From assembly GCA_038503065.1 (NCBI GenBank), contig JBCAMK010000001.1, positions 3,720,001 through 3,784,000 on the forward strand: a stretch of DNA of 64,000 bases, given 5' to 3'. The stretch comes from Paragyromitra xinjiangensis (taxonomy: Eukaryota; Ascomycota; Pezizomycetes; Pezizales; Discinaceae). A model generated the notes under the pieces. The model saw only the letters and a list, made by a program, of their open reading frames with translations. It ran no database searches and was not told the origin of the DNA. Of this stretch, positions 33,178 to 44,270 are shown one piece after another. The translations under genes and the position numbers were made by a program. Position 1 is the first letter of the stretch. Each line of letters starts with the position of its first letter.

Positions 33178-35143
33178 GGATGCATTTCTTGGCCCTTTTT
33201 TTGTTGTGTACGCTTTGGTAAAAATATTCTTCCGGGAGTGGTTTTCCGCACGGTTTATCATTGACGTTATTGCATCACTCATGTCACTCTCTTTTGTTAA
33301 GGGTTGCATATATATAAAACGGTGTTGGTGGTGTTTTTTTAACGTATTTTTAACGTACCTTTTGACGCATTTTTTACGCATTTTTTTTATCTATAAAAAT
33401 TTGTTGTACCGTCTTTTTACATGCATTTGTCGCATCATTTAGCGGAATTTCTTTGCTTAGTGAAATTCAGATCATGCAATGTACTCTAGAATGAATACTT
33501 GAAGTTGGGAGATGTGAGGGGGTTGTATAATTGATTAGGGTAGAAATGCACGAGATTATGTATTTTAGATTGATGGGATTGATAATGGGTGATTACATGT
33601 ATGCTCAGATCACAAAACGCATCTTTTAATCGGAGTTATCACCGCTACCCCTGGCATATTCCGTACCGGACTGTAGGCCGTCGAAAAAGCCACTCAAATA
33701 GATCTACCAACTTTCGGATCGATCATCTTTCCCAAGATCCCGGATCGCCGGGCGCTGGAGTGGGCCCGTTATCAGTAGATACGGACACCAGAACCTGCAG
33801 GGCGTTTTCGTGCAACCGAGACAATCTCTCACGAGCCCGCGATGAGGGACAACTCTATAACTATTCTCGAGTACAGACAGATAGATATATATATACGCCA
33901 GAAGCGAATCTCGAAACCCGTAGATACTGGGGATATTTGAATCTATCGAGAATTATGAAAGGCGTTTTTTTAAATTTGATCTGGATCCTGTACTAAAATT
34001 TGCAATTGAGACGTTTGGTAGATTTGGTCTCTGCAAGGGTATGTTGAGGATCGTGGTAATATGTAAAGAGGGAAGAAAAGGCGGGGGGAGGGGGGAGAAG
34101 AGGGGGGATTTATAGGGGTGGGTGTTTGCCCTAGCCCTAGTTTCTTGGCTTGTGTGACGGTTGTGAGGGATGGTGGTTTGGTGAGGGGGGGGGGGTTTAT
34201 GGGGGTTTTATTGTTTTTTTTTGTGATAGGGCGGTCGTGCCTGAGGTTTGTATTTACGGTGGGAGTGTGTTGCTGGGCTGGGACGTGGTAGGAGGTGGAG
34301 TGGAATGTTAGAAGCTGATTGACATGTACTAGTGCATATGTAGATGTGTAGTGGTAGAGTTCCCAAGATCTCACGTGTTGGTTATGCTTTTGAATAGTCA
34401 TATTGTGGTACCTAGCTGCGGGCGTCAGTCTAGTGACAAGCTTCTCGAGCATGGCTTTAACGTATTTTTAATGATGTTCACTCCTCTGGAATAACTAACG
34501 TATTGGCTAGGATACTTAGGTCCTTTCATATCTTCCCTTGGGGAAATTTTGAAGGGGTATGAAATATTTAGTATATGATACCCGCAGTCGGATATTCCCT
34601 TGGGGATTTATCTTGTGGGTATGTTCTAGATGTGGGCTTTTGCCATTTTATATATTCTTTTCGGTTATTCAATAGACTTCTTACAGTGCACCGTATAGCT
34701 AGGATGATCTACGATATATTTATAAGTATGAGACATAGGTACATGTATGCCAATTATGGATTGACATTATTGTATCTTGAGACAATTGCGGGGTGAACTA
34801 AGCAAAACACCCCTACCTCTTCGCAATACGAGTTTTCCTGGCAGATTCATCCGTGTAAATCACTCAACGAACACAAAAACTTCCCAGTTGTACAATTACT
34901 CGTACACCCCTGAAGTCACTACCTACATTTCTTTCAATGAAAACCTTAGAAATAGCCTAGACACAAAATAAGTGAGAGACACATCCTAAACTACCAGTTC
35001 ATTACATGCCCAAACCTTACCTCCAAACAAAAATCTATCCTTTCCCAGCCCATAACTTACGAAAGCATGCACAATTATGTATATCCATCCCCAGCCTACG
35101 AACTATAGACAATTTTCAAAACCCAATACCACTGCAATCCTAA
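33178..35143. other. Intergenic region with short repeats and G-rich tracts
   Basis: About 2 kb between SOG2 and the convergent kinase gene. A degenerate TTTTTAACGTATT-like tandem stretch lies at about 33339-33387. G-rich tracts occur at 34082-34118 and 34182-34196. The open frames at 33589-33996 and 33970-34452 are compositionally odd (Arg/Tyr/Ser- or Thr/Pro-rich) and show no homology I recognise. Confidence 0.4.
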
Positions 35144-37485
35144 TCAACCATCCAACAACCGCCCACCTGTCCCAACAGCACCAACCCTATGGAATACTTC
35201 CTTCCAGTAAATTCCCATCTCAAACACCTTCAGCTTCGTGCCGATACGCCAGTATTCCCAGACAGCCACGACCCATCTGACTATGTTCCCAGCTCTCCAC
35301 AGGCCGCCATGCTTCTCAATTTCTTCACGTGCCTCTTCATAGACAGCTCTAGAGCAGTATCTTGCTAGAATGAGAAACGTTCTTTCCGGGCCTCGGCCAG
35401 TTTGCAAGTTTTCATCAAGGGAGCGAGTTAGGTCGTTGGTTTTGAGGATAAGAAGAATCACAGAGGGCACATTGGCGAGGAGCTGGATAAGCTGAGATAG
35501 TAAACCTTCCGACATTGCTACACAGTAAAAATTAGTATCTTCTACTTTGTTAATATTACTGGAGGATGAACCTTGCGAAATCTGTTTCTTCTCGTCTTCG
35601 TCACGTGGCACGGCAACCCCCTTCTGCAGTGCAGTGAAATCCCTTCCAGTGATAGCGCTCGCGAATAACGGGAACTGCTCGTCCGTGATTCCTGCAACTT
35701 CATTCGCATATCTTCTCATCCTTCTCTCGTTGCCGTCAATAACAGCTAACCATAATTTTGCGTATGATCGTCTTAGGTTCGTTGGTATATCCCTATACAA
35801 TCCGTGGTCGTATAATATGATTTCGAAGTTACTCTTTCGCCGCCGCCTCTTCGAGGGGTCTACAAGACGGATAGCAAGGTTACCTCCATGCGGGTCACAG
35901 TGTAGAGGTGCATCTTTTCCAAACACCATCTCGTTGAAGATTCTAGCCAATGCAGCGGAGACTTCGTCGCGAGAGATACCATTGCTGTCTAACCATTGTA
36001 GGTCATCGAGGCGTTTGCCAGGGAGGTATTCCATCACTAGGATTCTGGGTTTTGCCCAGATGACTTTTTCGCGTTAGCTTTTTGCGTGTATTTAGGGACT
36101 CCACTCGTTTGGGGAATGAGGTTTTATGGGTTTGATACCGTTTGGGATGACTACAGGAGTATTTTTGACGTTTTCGAAGTACTCCCTTGCCCGATGGATA
36201 TTCTTGGCTTCCATTTCAAAATTGAGCTCCTGGGGCAGGCTGCAGTAAAGATCCGTAAGCGGCGTTAAGCAAAAAAGTGTGTTTGAGAAGGTATACGCAC
36301 GATGCTTCCATCTCGTCACTCAGCCAGGTCATTGGGTATTCTGGGAAGAACCACTTGATATACTCGAAGGAGAACCTCGTCAAAGCCATATCTAGCGGAA
36401 TCCACTCAGCTAATGCTGGATGCTGCAGCTTCACGGCCACCCTATGAAGTTCAGCTTCATTAGAATTTGTATTTGAGAGGTAAAGGAAACATACTCTTGG
36501 CCAGTCTCTTTCAATATCGCCCGATGCACTTGAGCCAAGGAAGCTATCACAGAACTCAGTCTCTTATAGTTCCATGGGGATGATAGCTGGGTCTGCCGTA
36601 CCGGCTCCTAGAGGGACTGGATCAAACTCTGAGAAAAGTTCTGGTATTGAATGTCCGGTGTCGTCTAATATCATCTATACAGTACGGATTAGCTTTACTC
36701 GTTTTAAGAAATGAATTAAATAGGGGTGTTTTGGTTATTTAGAAATTCACCTTCTCGATGCTTTCCAAACTGGAGACAGGGCAACGATCCTGTAATGGGA
36801 TAAAGGTGTCCTAAACAACAGTAAGCAAGAAGCTTTAGGATATCCGCATGAAACAAGCATACCGTCCACTCGGTTGGTAGTAAGTAACTCATTGCTGCCA
36901 GATGCTGCCCAAGCTTGATAAATATTGACCCATTTTTCTCCAATACTTTGTAGGTTCTAACCCCAACAAATCGAGTCAGTATCTTTTTCACGAAACGATT
37001 TCAGTACTTGTCTAGAAACATGGAGATATCAGACCCACCTTTCAGCACATCTTTTATGGCATTTCGAGAGCAGTGTTTCATTCTCTGGGTCTTTTTCGAG
37101 GACGTTTAAGGCAACCCGATAACTGCAGCTAGCAATTAGCTCTGGCTTATCAGAGGAATAATAAGAGCCCGGAAACGCACTCATTGATGCATAGCGCCAA
37201 CGCACTGGCAACCCGACCAGCTCTCTCCACAGCAGCAACAGTATGTCCCACATCTGGGACAACTCCAAAGACCGCCGCACCAACCGCCGTGCCTCCAACT
37301 ACACCTAGAATTATTTTGCCACCTCGCCGTGGAGGGGAAGATATCCTTGTTTTAATGGTGGGAAACGGCGTGGGTTTCCGTAAAGATGAGAGACATCGTC
37401 GACATGTCCATTGGATGGAAGAGAAGGCGGGGAATGTGGTAGTTGAACTCCGGAGGAGCCTATGAGGGGGGATCAGGGCACGCAT
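35144..37485 (-). CDS. Mitochondrial ABC1/UbiB-family atypical kinase
   Basis: ADCK/ABC1 protein-kinase-like ATPase, mitochondrial; relatives (yeast Mcp2/Cqd2, Cqd1) affect lipid and coenzyme Q homeostasis. Nine minus-strand exons: 37181-37485, 37039-37122, 36863-36956, 36751-36810, 36602-36674, 36495-36543, 36301-36441, 36139-36239, 35144-36063; about 608 aa. The N terminus MRALIPPHRLLRSS..CRRCLSSLRK looks like a targeting presequence. Family marks: LCIND-YRVALNVLEKDPE, the KxGQ motif FIKLGQHLAAMSYLLPTEW, PLQDRCPVS, PLGA-ASLAQVHRA, VAVKLQHP with the ATP-binding Lys, QELNFEMEA, IWAKPRILVMEYLPGKRLDDL, LHCDPHGGNLAI and ILYDHGLYRDI. All key residues are present. I do not assign an exact ortholog. 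Confidence 0.92.
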
Positions 37486-39026
37486 GACCGCAAAGCAATT
37501 GTTGAGATTTGAGAGAAAACAAAAGCTCTCATACAGGCAACTGATGAGGCTTTCAACGAGAAAACAGAGGAGAAGACTAGAGCCCAAAGGTCAACGTGGT
37601 CATTGAAGTACAGATGAAGCCACAGTGAGTGTTGAGAGCAGGGTTAGGGTCGTGGCCAATTTTTTGCTGGCAAAGTGGTGGGCCGCTAGGCATTTGCCGG
37701 GTTAGCGTTTCCGGCGTTAAACAGAGCCTCAATAACCACGCTGAGTCCCTGCGTTTGTACGACATGGTGAATCCTACAGATAGTTCTTCCGCCATAGGAG
37801 TTTAAAATGCCTGTGATAAGTTACCCACCGAGGAAAATGTGCCCTTTCCAGGCATGAGCACCTGATAGGATCAACACATATGATGGTTTATCCAGAAACA
37901 TCGGGGAATCGGCAATAATTGTCCGGCGATAAAGTGGGTCAGAATGTTGGTCTGGGAGAGATGCCGGCTGCTGCAGATCACGCATCGATTTATAAGTATA
38001 CTAGCGATAACCTTCCGATGGCCTAATTTAATGTTCCCTAATAAGAGCCTATAGTCTATCCCGCTGATGAATGGGTTGAGAGTTCATACGAGACGTCATC
38101 TACGACGTTCTGGACCAGGAATAGGAATGTTTCGTGGTTAGGATCGGGGTTACTACAATTATTTTTCTTTCTTTTACGTACTAGGTTGCTGTAAGTGCCA
38201 TCTTGCAACTTACATAAATTTGTTCATTAGTAGCGCTGCGCCAAAAGTCTAGCATGAACTAACTAGTTTTATAGATCTTAAATCCCCCAACGATGTTCAA
38301 GCATACTACCGCCTGGTGCTGGAACGACGTGGGTTCCTATTAGTTTGTGGGCTCCACCCCACTCAAGTATTGGATTACCGTTTAAGCTGAGTTGTGGTGG
38401 GCCTGGTGAGAAAAAGGTACTACCTAGTAATACAACCGACCAAGTACTATTTCGGTTATGTCTCTGGCGGGAATAACCGGAAGCTGGAAATATCACCCAG
38501 TGTTAACTCAGAAAACTACCAGCCCTAGGGAGTCTCTTTGTTTGGGGTTCTCGAAGCCCCAGGTCAAGCTTTGACACGGCAAGTTTAATCACGGATTCAC
38601 ATGTTGCAGAAACTTTTATGGTCCCCGCTCGCATCCGATTGGGGTAAACAGTGTGGAGATCCACCTACTAAATCCACCTCTTGGCTTTCGTTGCTTCCAA
38701 TAATTTTTGGTGTGATTTTAGCCACCCAAGGAGAATCCTCAAAACTTTAGATTGACTGCATGTACCGCAAAAACTCGAAACCATCGCTGGCGTGGATATC
38801 AAAACCCATGTCTAATTTCGTCCGGTCGGGGGCTTGCCTGAATGGGCGCTTTTTACGGGCGCTTCGCACATGGTGCGCGCCTGTACTACTATAACAATTG
38901 GCCTACCTCCCTACTTTATTCCAACTAGGTCAGAGCCTAGGTTTCCTTATATCTAGTTCAAGTCCTTGATGTTGTTAGCCTTGGGTTCGGAAGTTCAAAG
39001 TCAATATTTCTTTTACTGTTATCAAA
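37486..39026. other. Intergenic region between kinase and NLR genes
   Basis: About 1.5 kb between divergent genes, so it holds both promoters. Minus-strand frames at 37577-37795 and 38278-38496 have protein-like stretches (for example PPQLSLNGNPILEWGG in the second) but no context. The second may be a relic of a repetitive gene family; I do not recognise it. Confidence 0.4.
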
Positions 39027-42000
39027 ATGTCTGGATGGAGTCTCCCCAAAATAGCTCTCAGACTCAAAAGCAAGAGAAAGCAAGAGAAAGCAAACAGCGT
39101 AATACCACCTCGAAGATAGCGACTTCCAGAGACTAATAGTTGAGCTACGCAGTTACTAGGAACCTTTTTACCTGAGAATGGTGCCCCTGGTCCTCAATTG
39201 CTTTCGAAGCCAGCTAGTAGCGCACAACTCGTGGAGGTCTCTTCACCCGCTACAAGTGCTTGGGGTGTTCAGGTAATTTCTGAACCAACCGCACAATCTA
39301 GGTTTAAATGTGAAGTCGAGTGAGTACCTAATGTTGAGAGATCCCTAGTTACGTGGTTGTTAACAACTAGTTGTAATCAGTATCATCGCTGTCCATGGGT
39401 TAGGTGGTGACCCTATCCGAACTTGGACCCATTCCAATGGAAATATGTGGATTAGGGATTTTTTGCCCAAGCAGATACCTAATGCACGAATCATGACATA
39501 TGGTTATGAATCATCTCCGAAATCTCGGAGTCAACTTGGAATTAGAGAAAACGCTGAAGGATTATTCGAGGGACTGAAGGTCAAGAGGTTTAAGGTAAAC
39601 TCCTGTTATCCTAACTTTTTTGTTCTCGCTCCTAACCTAGGACACAGGTGGAAAAACGGCCTTTAATATTTATTGGACATAGTCTTGGAGGATTGGTTAT
39701 AAAGAGGGTAAGTAGGGATTTATACAGAGCATATTTTTATTGGTCGTACAACACTCATGGCCCTAGGCGTTGTTGAGAGCTAGAGACCAGAACAATCCTC
39801 TACTGGACGAAACTTTTGGCATCATGTTCATGGGAGTTCCTCATAGCGGAGCAGATATAGCAACATTTGCAGGACACTTGACGGCAATCGTAAACCTTGC
39901 TTTCCCTTTATCGATGGTTAACCTAAAGGATCTTGAGCGAGATTCAAGGGCATTGGCCGAACTATCAGCAAGTTTTGAAGCTATTCAAGACCGTTTCTCT
40001 TACATCTCGGTTTTTGAGTCGGACACAACACCGATCCCTGGTATGCTCAGGGGAAATGTCAAGGTACGTGTCTCGAGTCCATATGATCAGAGCATGCGCT
40101 GAGATCTGCCTTAGATTGTGCCAGAGGCTTCATCGCGTCTTGGACTCGGAAAACTAGAGCTTGCGAGGTTCTCCATCATCGGATCTGACCATTGTAGTGT
40201 ATGTAAATTTGGAGATGCTGATGATGGTCAATATGAGTTGGTATGGGAGAATCTTCTCCTAATGGTGGGTAATGCGATAGCGAAGTCACGTACGTAGTTT
40301 TCTTAGAGCAATAGCGATAATTTTATACATTCTAAAATGATCGAATTTAGGTCTTCCGCCTGGGATTATCTCAACACCGGCTAAGGAAAAGCGACACTTC
40401 GTGGTTCCCTTTTCACGTCATAAACACTTTGTTGGGAGAAACGAAATCTTCAATCAGCTTCATGAGAAGCTACTCCATGATAATCATAAACATCAGCGTG
40501 CTGCGTTGTGGGGTTTAGGGGGGATCGGGTATGTTCTCAATATCCATCGTTGGCCATGCACTTACTACTGCTTCAACAACGTAAAACTAATTCTAATCAC
40601 AGCAAAACTCAAATCGCTCTTGAATATGTTTACCGCGTGTGGGATTTAAAAGATTCGCAGAAATCGATATTCTGGGTACATGCCGGAAATGCCGTGAGAT
40701 TCGAACAAGATTATCGTACGATTGCGAAGCTACTTGATATACCTGGACATGATGATCGCAAACAGAACATCAAGGATCTCGTAAAACAGTGGTTTCAATT
40801 GGAGACTACTGGAAACTGGATTCTCATTTTTGACAACGCCGATGACCTTGATGTTTTATTTCATAACCAGAGGCAATCCAGCGAGACGACTACGGGTCAG
40901 GTGGGACGCAAACTTATCGAGTACATACCAAACGGGCCAACTGGGACCCTTCTCTTCACCACGAGGGACTTCCGCTTAGCTGAGAAGTTGGCTGGCAGTG
41001 GATGCGGTATACAAGTAGGAAAACTTGACCTTAATGAGGGCACTGAAGTATTTCGCCAAGAGGTGCAGCCTGATATTTATGTATACAAGGACGCCCAGGA
41101 ACTACTGGAGGCTCTCGACTACTTTCCGCTAGCTATTGCTCAAGCTACCGCATACATCAGGGAGAACGGGAAAACTCTATCCGAATATCTGGCCCTCTAC
41201 CACGAAAGCAACGAGACACAGACGGAGCTCCTGAGTGAGGAATTTGAGGATCTCAGACGAGATCCCACAGTCACGAATTCCGTAATGATGACTTGGCATA
41301 TCTCATTCGAGCAAATTAAACGGCAATCAGCCGTAGCAGTCGATCTACTATATATCATGAGCGTTCTCGACCGACAAGGAATACCGCGAGATCTGGTTGA
41401 GGCAGCAAAATTTGGAACAAAAATCACCATCGATAAAGCCTTGGGTTTGCTTACAGCCTTCTCCTTTATTACACCTAGCAAGGCTAGAAAAAGCTATGAG
41501 ATGCACAGACTCGTGCAATTAGCGATCCGGGCAAGATTGGGCAGTCGTGAATCTATGAAATATGCGGCGCAAGCGCTGGCCCTTATCTCAATCAACTTCC
41601 CAGAGCACTACAACCAGTATGAGCAGCGACGAAAATGTACTAGATATGCCCCTCATGCTGCCGCTGTCCTTGGACGAGAATTGCCAGAGGAATCAACTTC
41701 GGATAAATGTACGCTGTTAGTTAAGTATGGGATTTATTTGCAGCACATCATAGCGGATTATAGAGAGGCTGAGAGAGTATATCGATTGGTGCTGAAGGAG
41801 CAAGAGCGGGTTTTAGGTTCGAGCCACGAGGAAACTTTGGTCAGTGTCAACAATATAGCATGGGTGCTACGGGATCGGGGGGAGTGTAAAGAGGCCGAAA
41901 AAATGATCCAACGATTTCTGAAGGCAAAAGAGAGTGACTTGGGTCCAGAGAACCCTAAAATTTTGGTCAGCGTCGCCAATCAAGCATTCCTGCTAAAGGA

Positions 42001-43276
42001 TCAAGGGAAATATGCAGAGGCCGAGAAGATGTACCTAAAGGTGCTAGAGCAAAGGGAAAGGGATTCGGGCCCAGAGCACCCCGACACTCTAGCAATTCTC
42101 GGAAGTCTGGTAATGGTTCTGCATAAGCAGGGGAGGTATGAAAAAGCCGAGAAGATAAGCCGACGCGTTCTGAGGGTGCAAGAGAGGGATTTAGGTCCAG
42201 AACATCCCTACACCCTAATTAGTGTCAATGATCTGGCAGTGGTACTGCAGCATAGGGGAAAGTATGAAGAGGCGGAGAAGATGATCCGACGAGCACTGGA
42301 AGTGAGTGAGAGAAATTTAGGCTCAGAGTTCCCCAGTACTTTGAGGGGTCTCAGTAGCCTGGCAACGTTGCTGCAGGAGCAGGGGAAGTACGAAGAAGCT
42401 GAGAAGATAAACCGAAAAGTACTGGCGGTGAGGGAGAGGGTGTTGGCCCCGGATCACCGGGAAACCCTAGCCAGTTTAAACAATTTGGCATTAGTGCTAT
42501 AGCTCCGGGGGAAGTACGAAGAGGCTGAGAAGATGAACCGACGAGGGCTGGAAGTTGGGCAGAGAAATTTAGACCCAGAGCACCCCGAAATTTTTCAGAA
42601 ACTTAATAATCTGGCGGTGGTGCTGATGTTTCAAGGGAAGTATGAAGAGGCCGAGAAGATGGACCAGCGAGCACTAGAAGGAAGGGAGAAGATTTTGGGC
42701 CCAGAGCACCCCGATACTTTGAGTAGTATTAACAACCTGGGAATGGTGCTGCATCATCAGAAGAAGCATAGAGAGGCCGAGAAAATGTACCGACGAGCAC
42801 TAGAGGCACAGGAGGCGAGTTTGGGTCCTGATCATCCCTCAACCTTGATTAGTGTCAATAATGTGGCAATGATATTGCGGGACCAAGAGAAGTATGAAGA
42901 GGCTGAGATGATGAATCGACGAGCGCTGGAAAGGATGAAGAAGGTTTTGGGTCCAGAGCACCCCGATACTTTGGGCAGTATCAGCAATCTGGCAAATATA
43001 TTAGAGAATTTAGGGAGGTATGAAGAGGGCGAGAGGATAAATCGAGAAGCAATGGAGGTGAGGATGAGGGTTCTAGGCCCAGAGCACCCCGCAACTTTAG
43101 TTAGCCTCGCCAACTTGGCATCAACACTGGGATTCCAGGGGAAGCACGACGAGGCCAATTTGATATTCAAGCAAACTTATGAAGCGCTTGCGAAAACTTT
43201 AGGTAACAGCAATCCTTATACCATCAGGTGTTTGGAAAAGTGGACTACAATGAAGTCGAAAACAGGGATGGCATAA
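39027..43276 (+). CDS. NOD-like receptor: alpha/beta-hydrolase, NB-ARC, TPR; interrupted by an in-frame TAG
   Basis: Fungal NLR-type protein, a class linked to non-self recognition. Eight exons: 39027-39098, 39153-39319, 39381-39594, 39648-39707, 39767-40063, 40115-40289, 40351-40528 and 40603 onward. The first 1020 codons end at TAG 42500-42502; the same frame then stays open to TAA at 43274-43276 (257 more codons). Domains: serine-hydrolase fold with VHGLGGDP and GHSLGG nucleophile elbow (about 80-270); NB-ARC (about 375-700) with Walker A GLGGIGKT split by an intron, Walker B WILIFDNADD, LLFTTRD, YFPLAIAQ and MHRLVQLAI; then twelve 42-residue TPR units. The TAG replaces a position that is Gln in units 5 and 6. 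The product may be a truncated but folded receptor with six TPRs, or the gene may be inactive. Confidence 0.88.
41711..43222 (+). repeat. 126-bp coding tandem repeat array (12 TPR units)
   Basis: Twelve consecutive 126-bp units, in register from 41711 to 43222, each encoding one 42-residue TPR of the kinesin-light-chain type with consensus L.S.NNLA.VL..QGKYEEAEKM.RRALE..E..LGPEHPDT. Units differ substantially at the DNA level, so this is not a recent expansion. The seventh unit (42467-42592) carries the TAG at its twelfth codon. Such arrays in fungal NLRs are prone to unit gain, loss and repeat-directed mutation. Confidence 0.88.
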
Positions 43277-44270
43277 GACGATCGATCTGGGTTATGAGGA
43301 TGACATTGTTTGAATTAGGACGATTAGTTTGGCAGTTTTTCCCCTTGAGCTTTCCTGGTTGATAAGCCCATGTGTTTCTTTCGTTTAAATTTCTTTTCTT
43401 TCTCCTAGCAGGTTCTACGTTATTAAGCATCAATAAGAAAATGTTTTACCACTTTATCCTAAAGTAGAGTTAAATCTATGAGCAAAGGTGCAGACTGCCT
43501 CCCGATTTAGAGGTGCACTTCCAAAATATCCTGTAGGTATAAACTACCCCCCTCCCACCACGTAGATACACAACATAACAAGATATTTATTTCATCATCG
43601 CCATCACTACTAGTACAACCACATTCCATCAAATCTTGCTTGCCAATTCAGCATGGTGGCTCCCCAGGAACAGCAGGTATCTGAATCCTATACTCGTTTC
43701 AAGACCACAGTTGCAGACAGCATGTCCACCAGAGAGCAAGCAAAGTTGGATCTAGCGATTTCTTCCAAAAACAGCTTTTTTATTGCTTCACGATGTGGGG
43801 TTTGGTATTTTTCTTGATGAATTGAGGGGTAGTTTACACCCCCAGGGTATTTTGGAACCGTACCTTTAAGTCGGGAGGCAGTCTGCACCTTTGCTCTAAA
43901 TCTATAGTATGCTCTGCCCATCTCTATAGAACCATACACAAAAACACCTTTTTAAGCTGACCTAGCCCGGTGGATATGCCAGCAGAGTTTAACGATTGCT
44001 GCGTATAGATTTCGGCTTGAAGCCATCCACCGTAAGTTCAAAGGTTTCTTGCCTAGTAATCGCCATTCAATCCTTGGCCCCACTGAGTGATACTCTATGA
44101 CACACTAGCAAGAACACAAGGAACGTTGTGCAACCCCACCCCAGATTCCATGTCTTGGCAAACCCATAAATTTTCCACAGAGCCTCTTGCGACATTCTTC
44201 CATATAAATCCAGACCTTTTTTCCGCAAACCCAATTGCGACCACCACAACCGCCTAATTAAAGTCCGAGT
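43277..44270. other. Intergenic region with MULE-type MITE
   Basis: About 1 kb between the NLR and UTP25, dominated by the inverted-repeat element at 43480-43896. The flanking 200 bases on the left are T-rich and may serve as the NLR 3' region; the last 300 bases before 44271 should hold the UTP25 promoter. Confidence 0.45.
43480..43896. mobile_element. MULE-like MITE with 9-bp target duplication
   Basis: A 417-bp element bounded by inverted ends of roughly 73 bases beginning GAGCAAAGGTGCAGACTGCC and reaching the TAAACTACCCC block. It is flanked on both sides by the direct repeat TAAATCTAT (43471-43479 and 43897-43905). A 9-bp duplication with long terminal inverted repeats is typical of Mutator-like elements. 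Inside is an ATG-started frame of 54 codons at 43653 (MVAPQEQQVSESYTRF...), too short for a transposase and possibly a remnant. A related, degraded copy lies at 24166-24330. Confidence 0.85.

Noticed and set aside
33589..33996. 135-codon plus-strand frame
   Set aside because: Arg/Ser/Tyr-rich with no homology or promoter, lying in intergenic DNA with short AT repeats.
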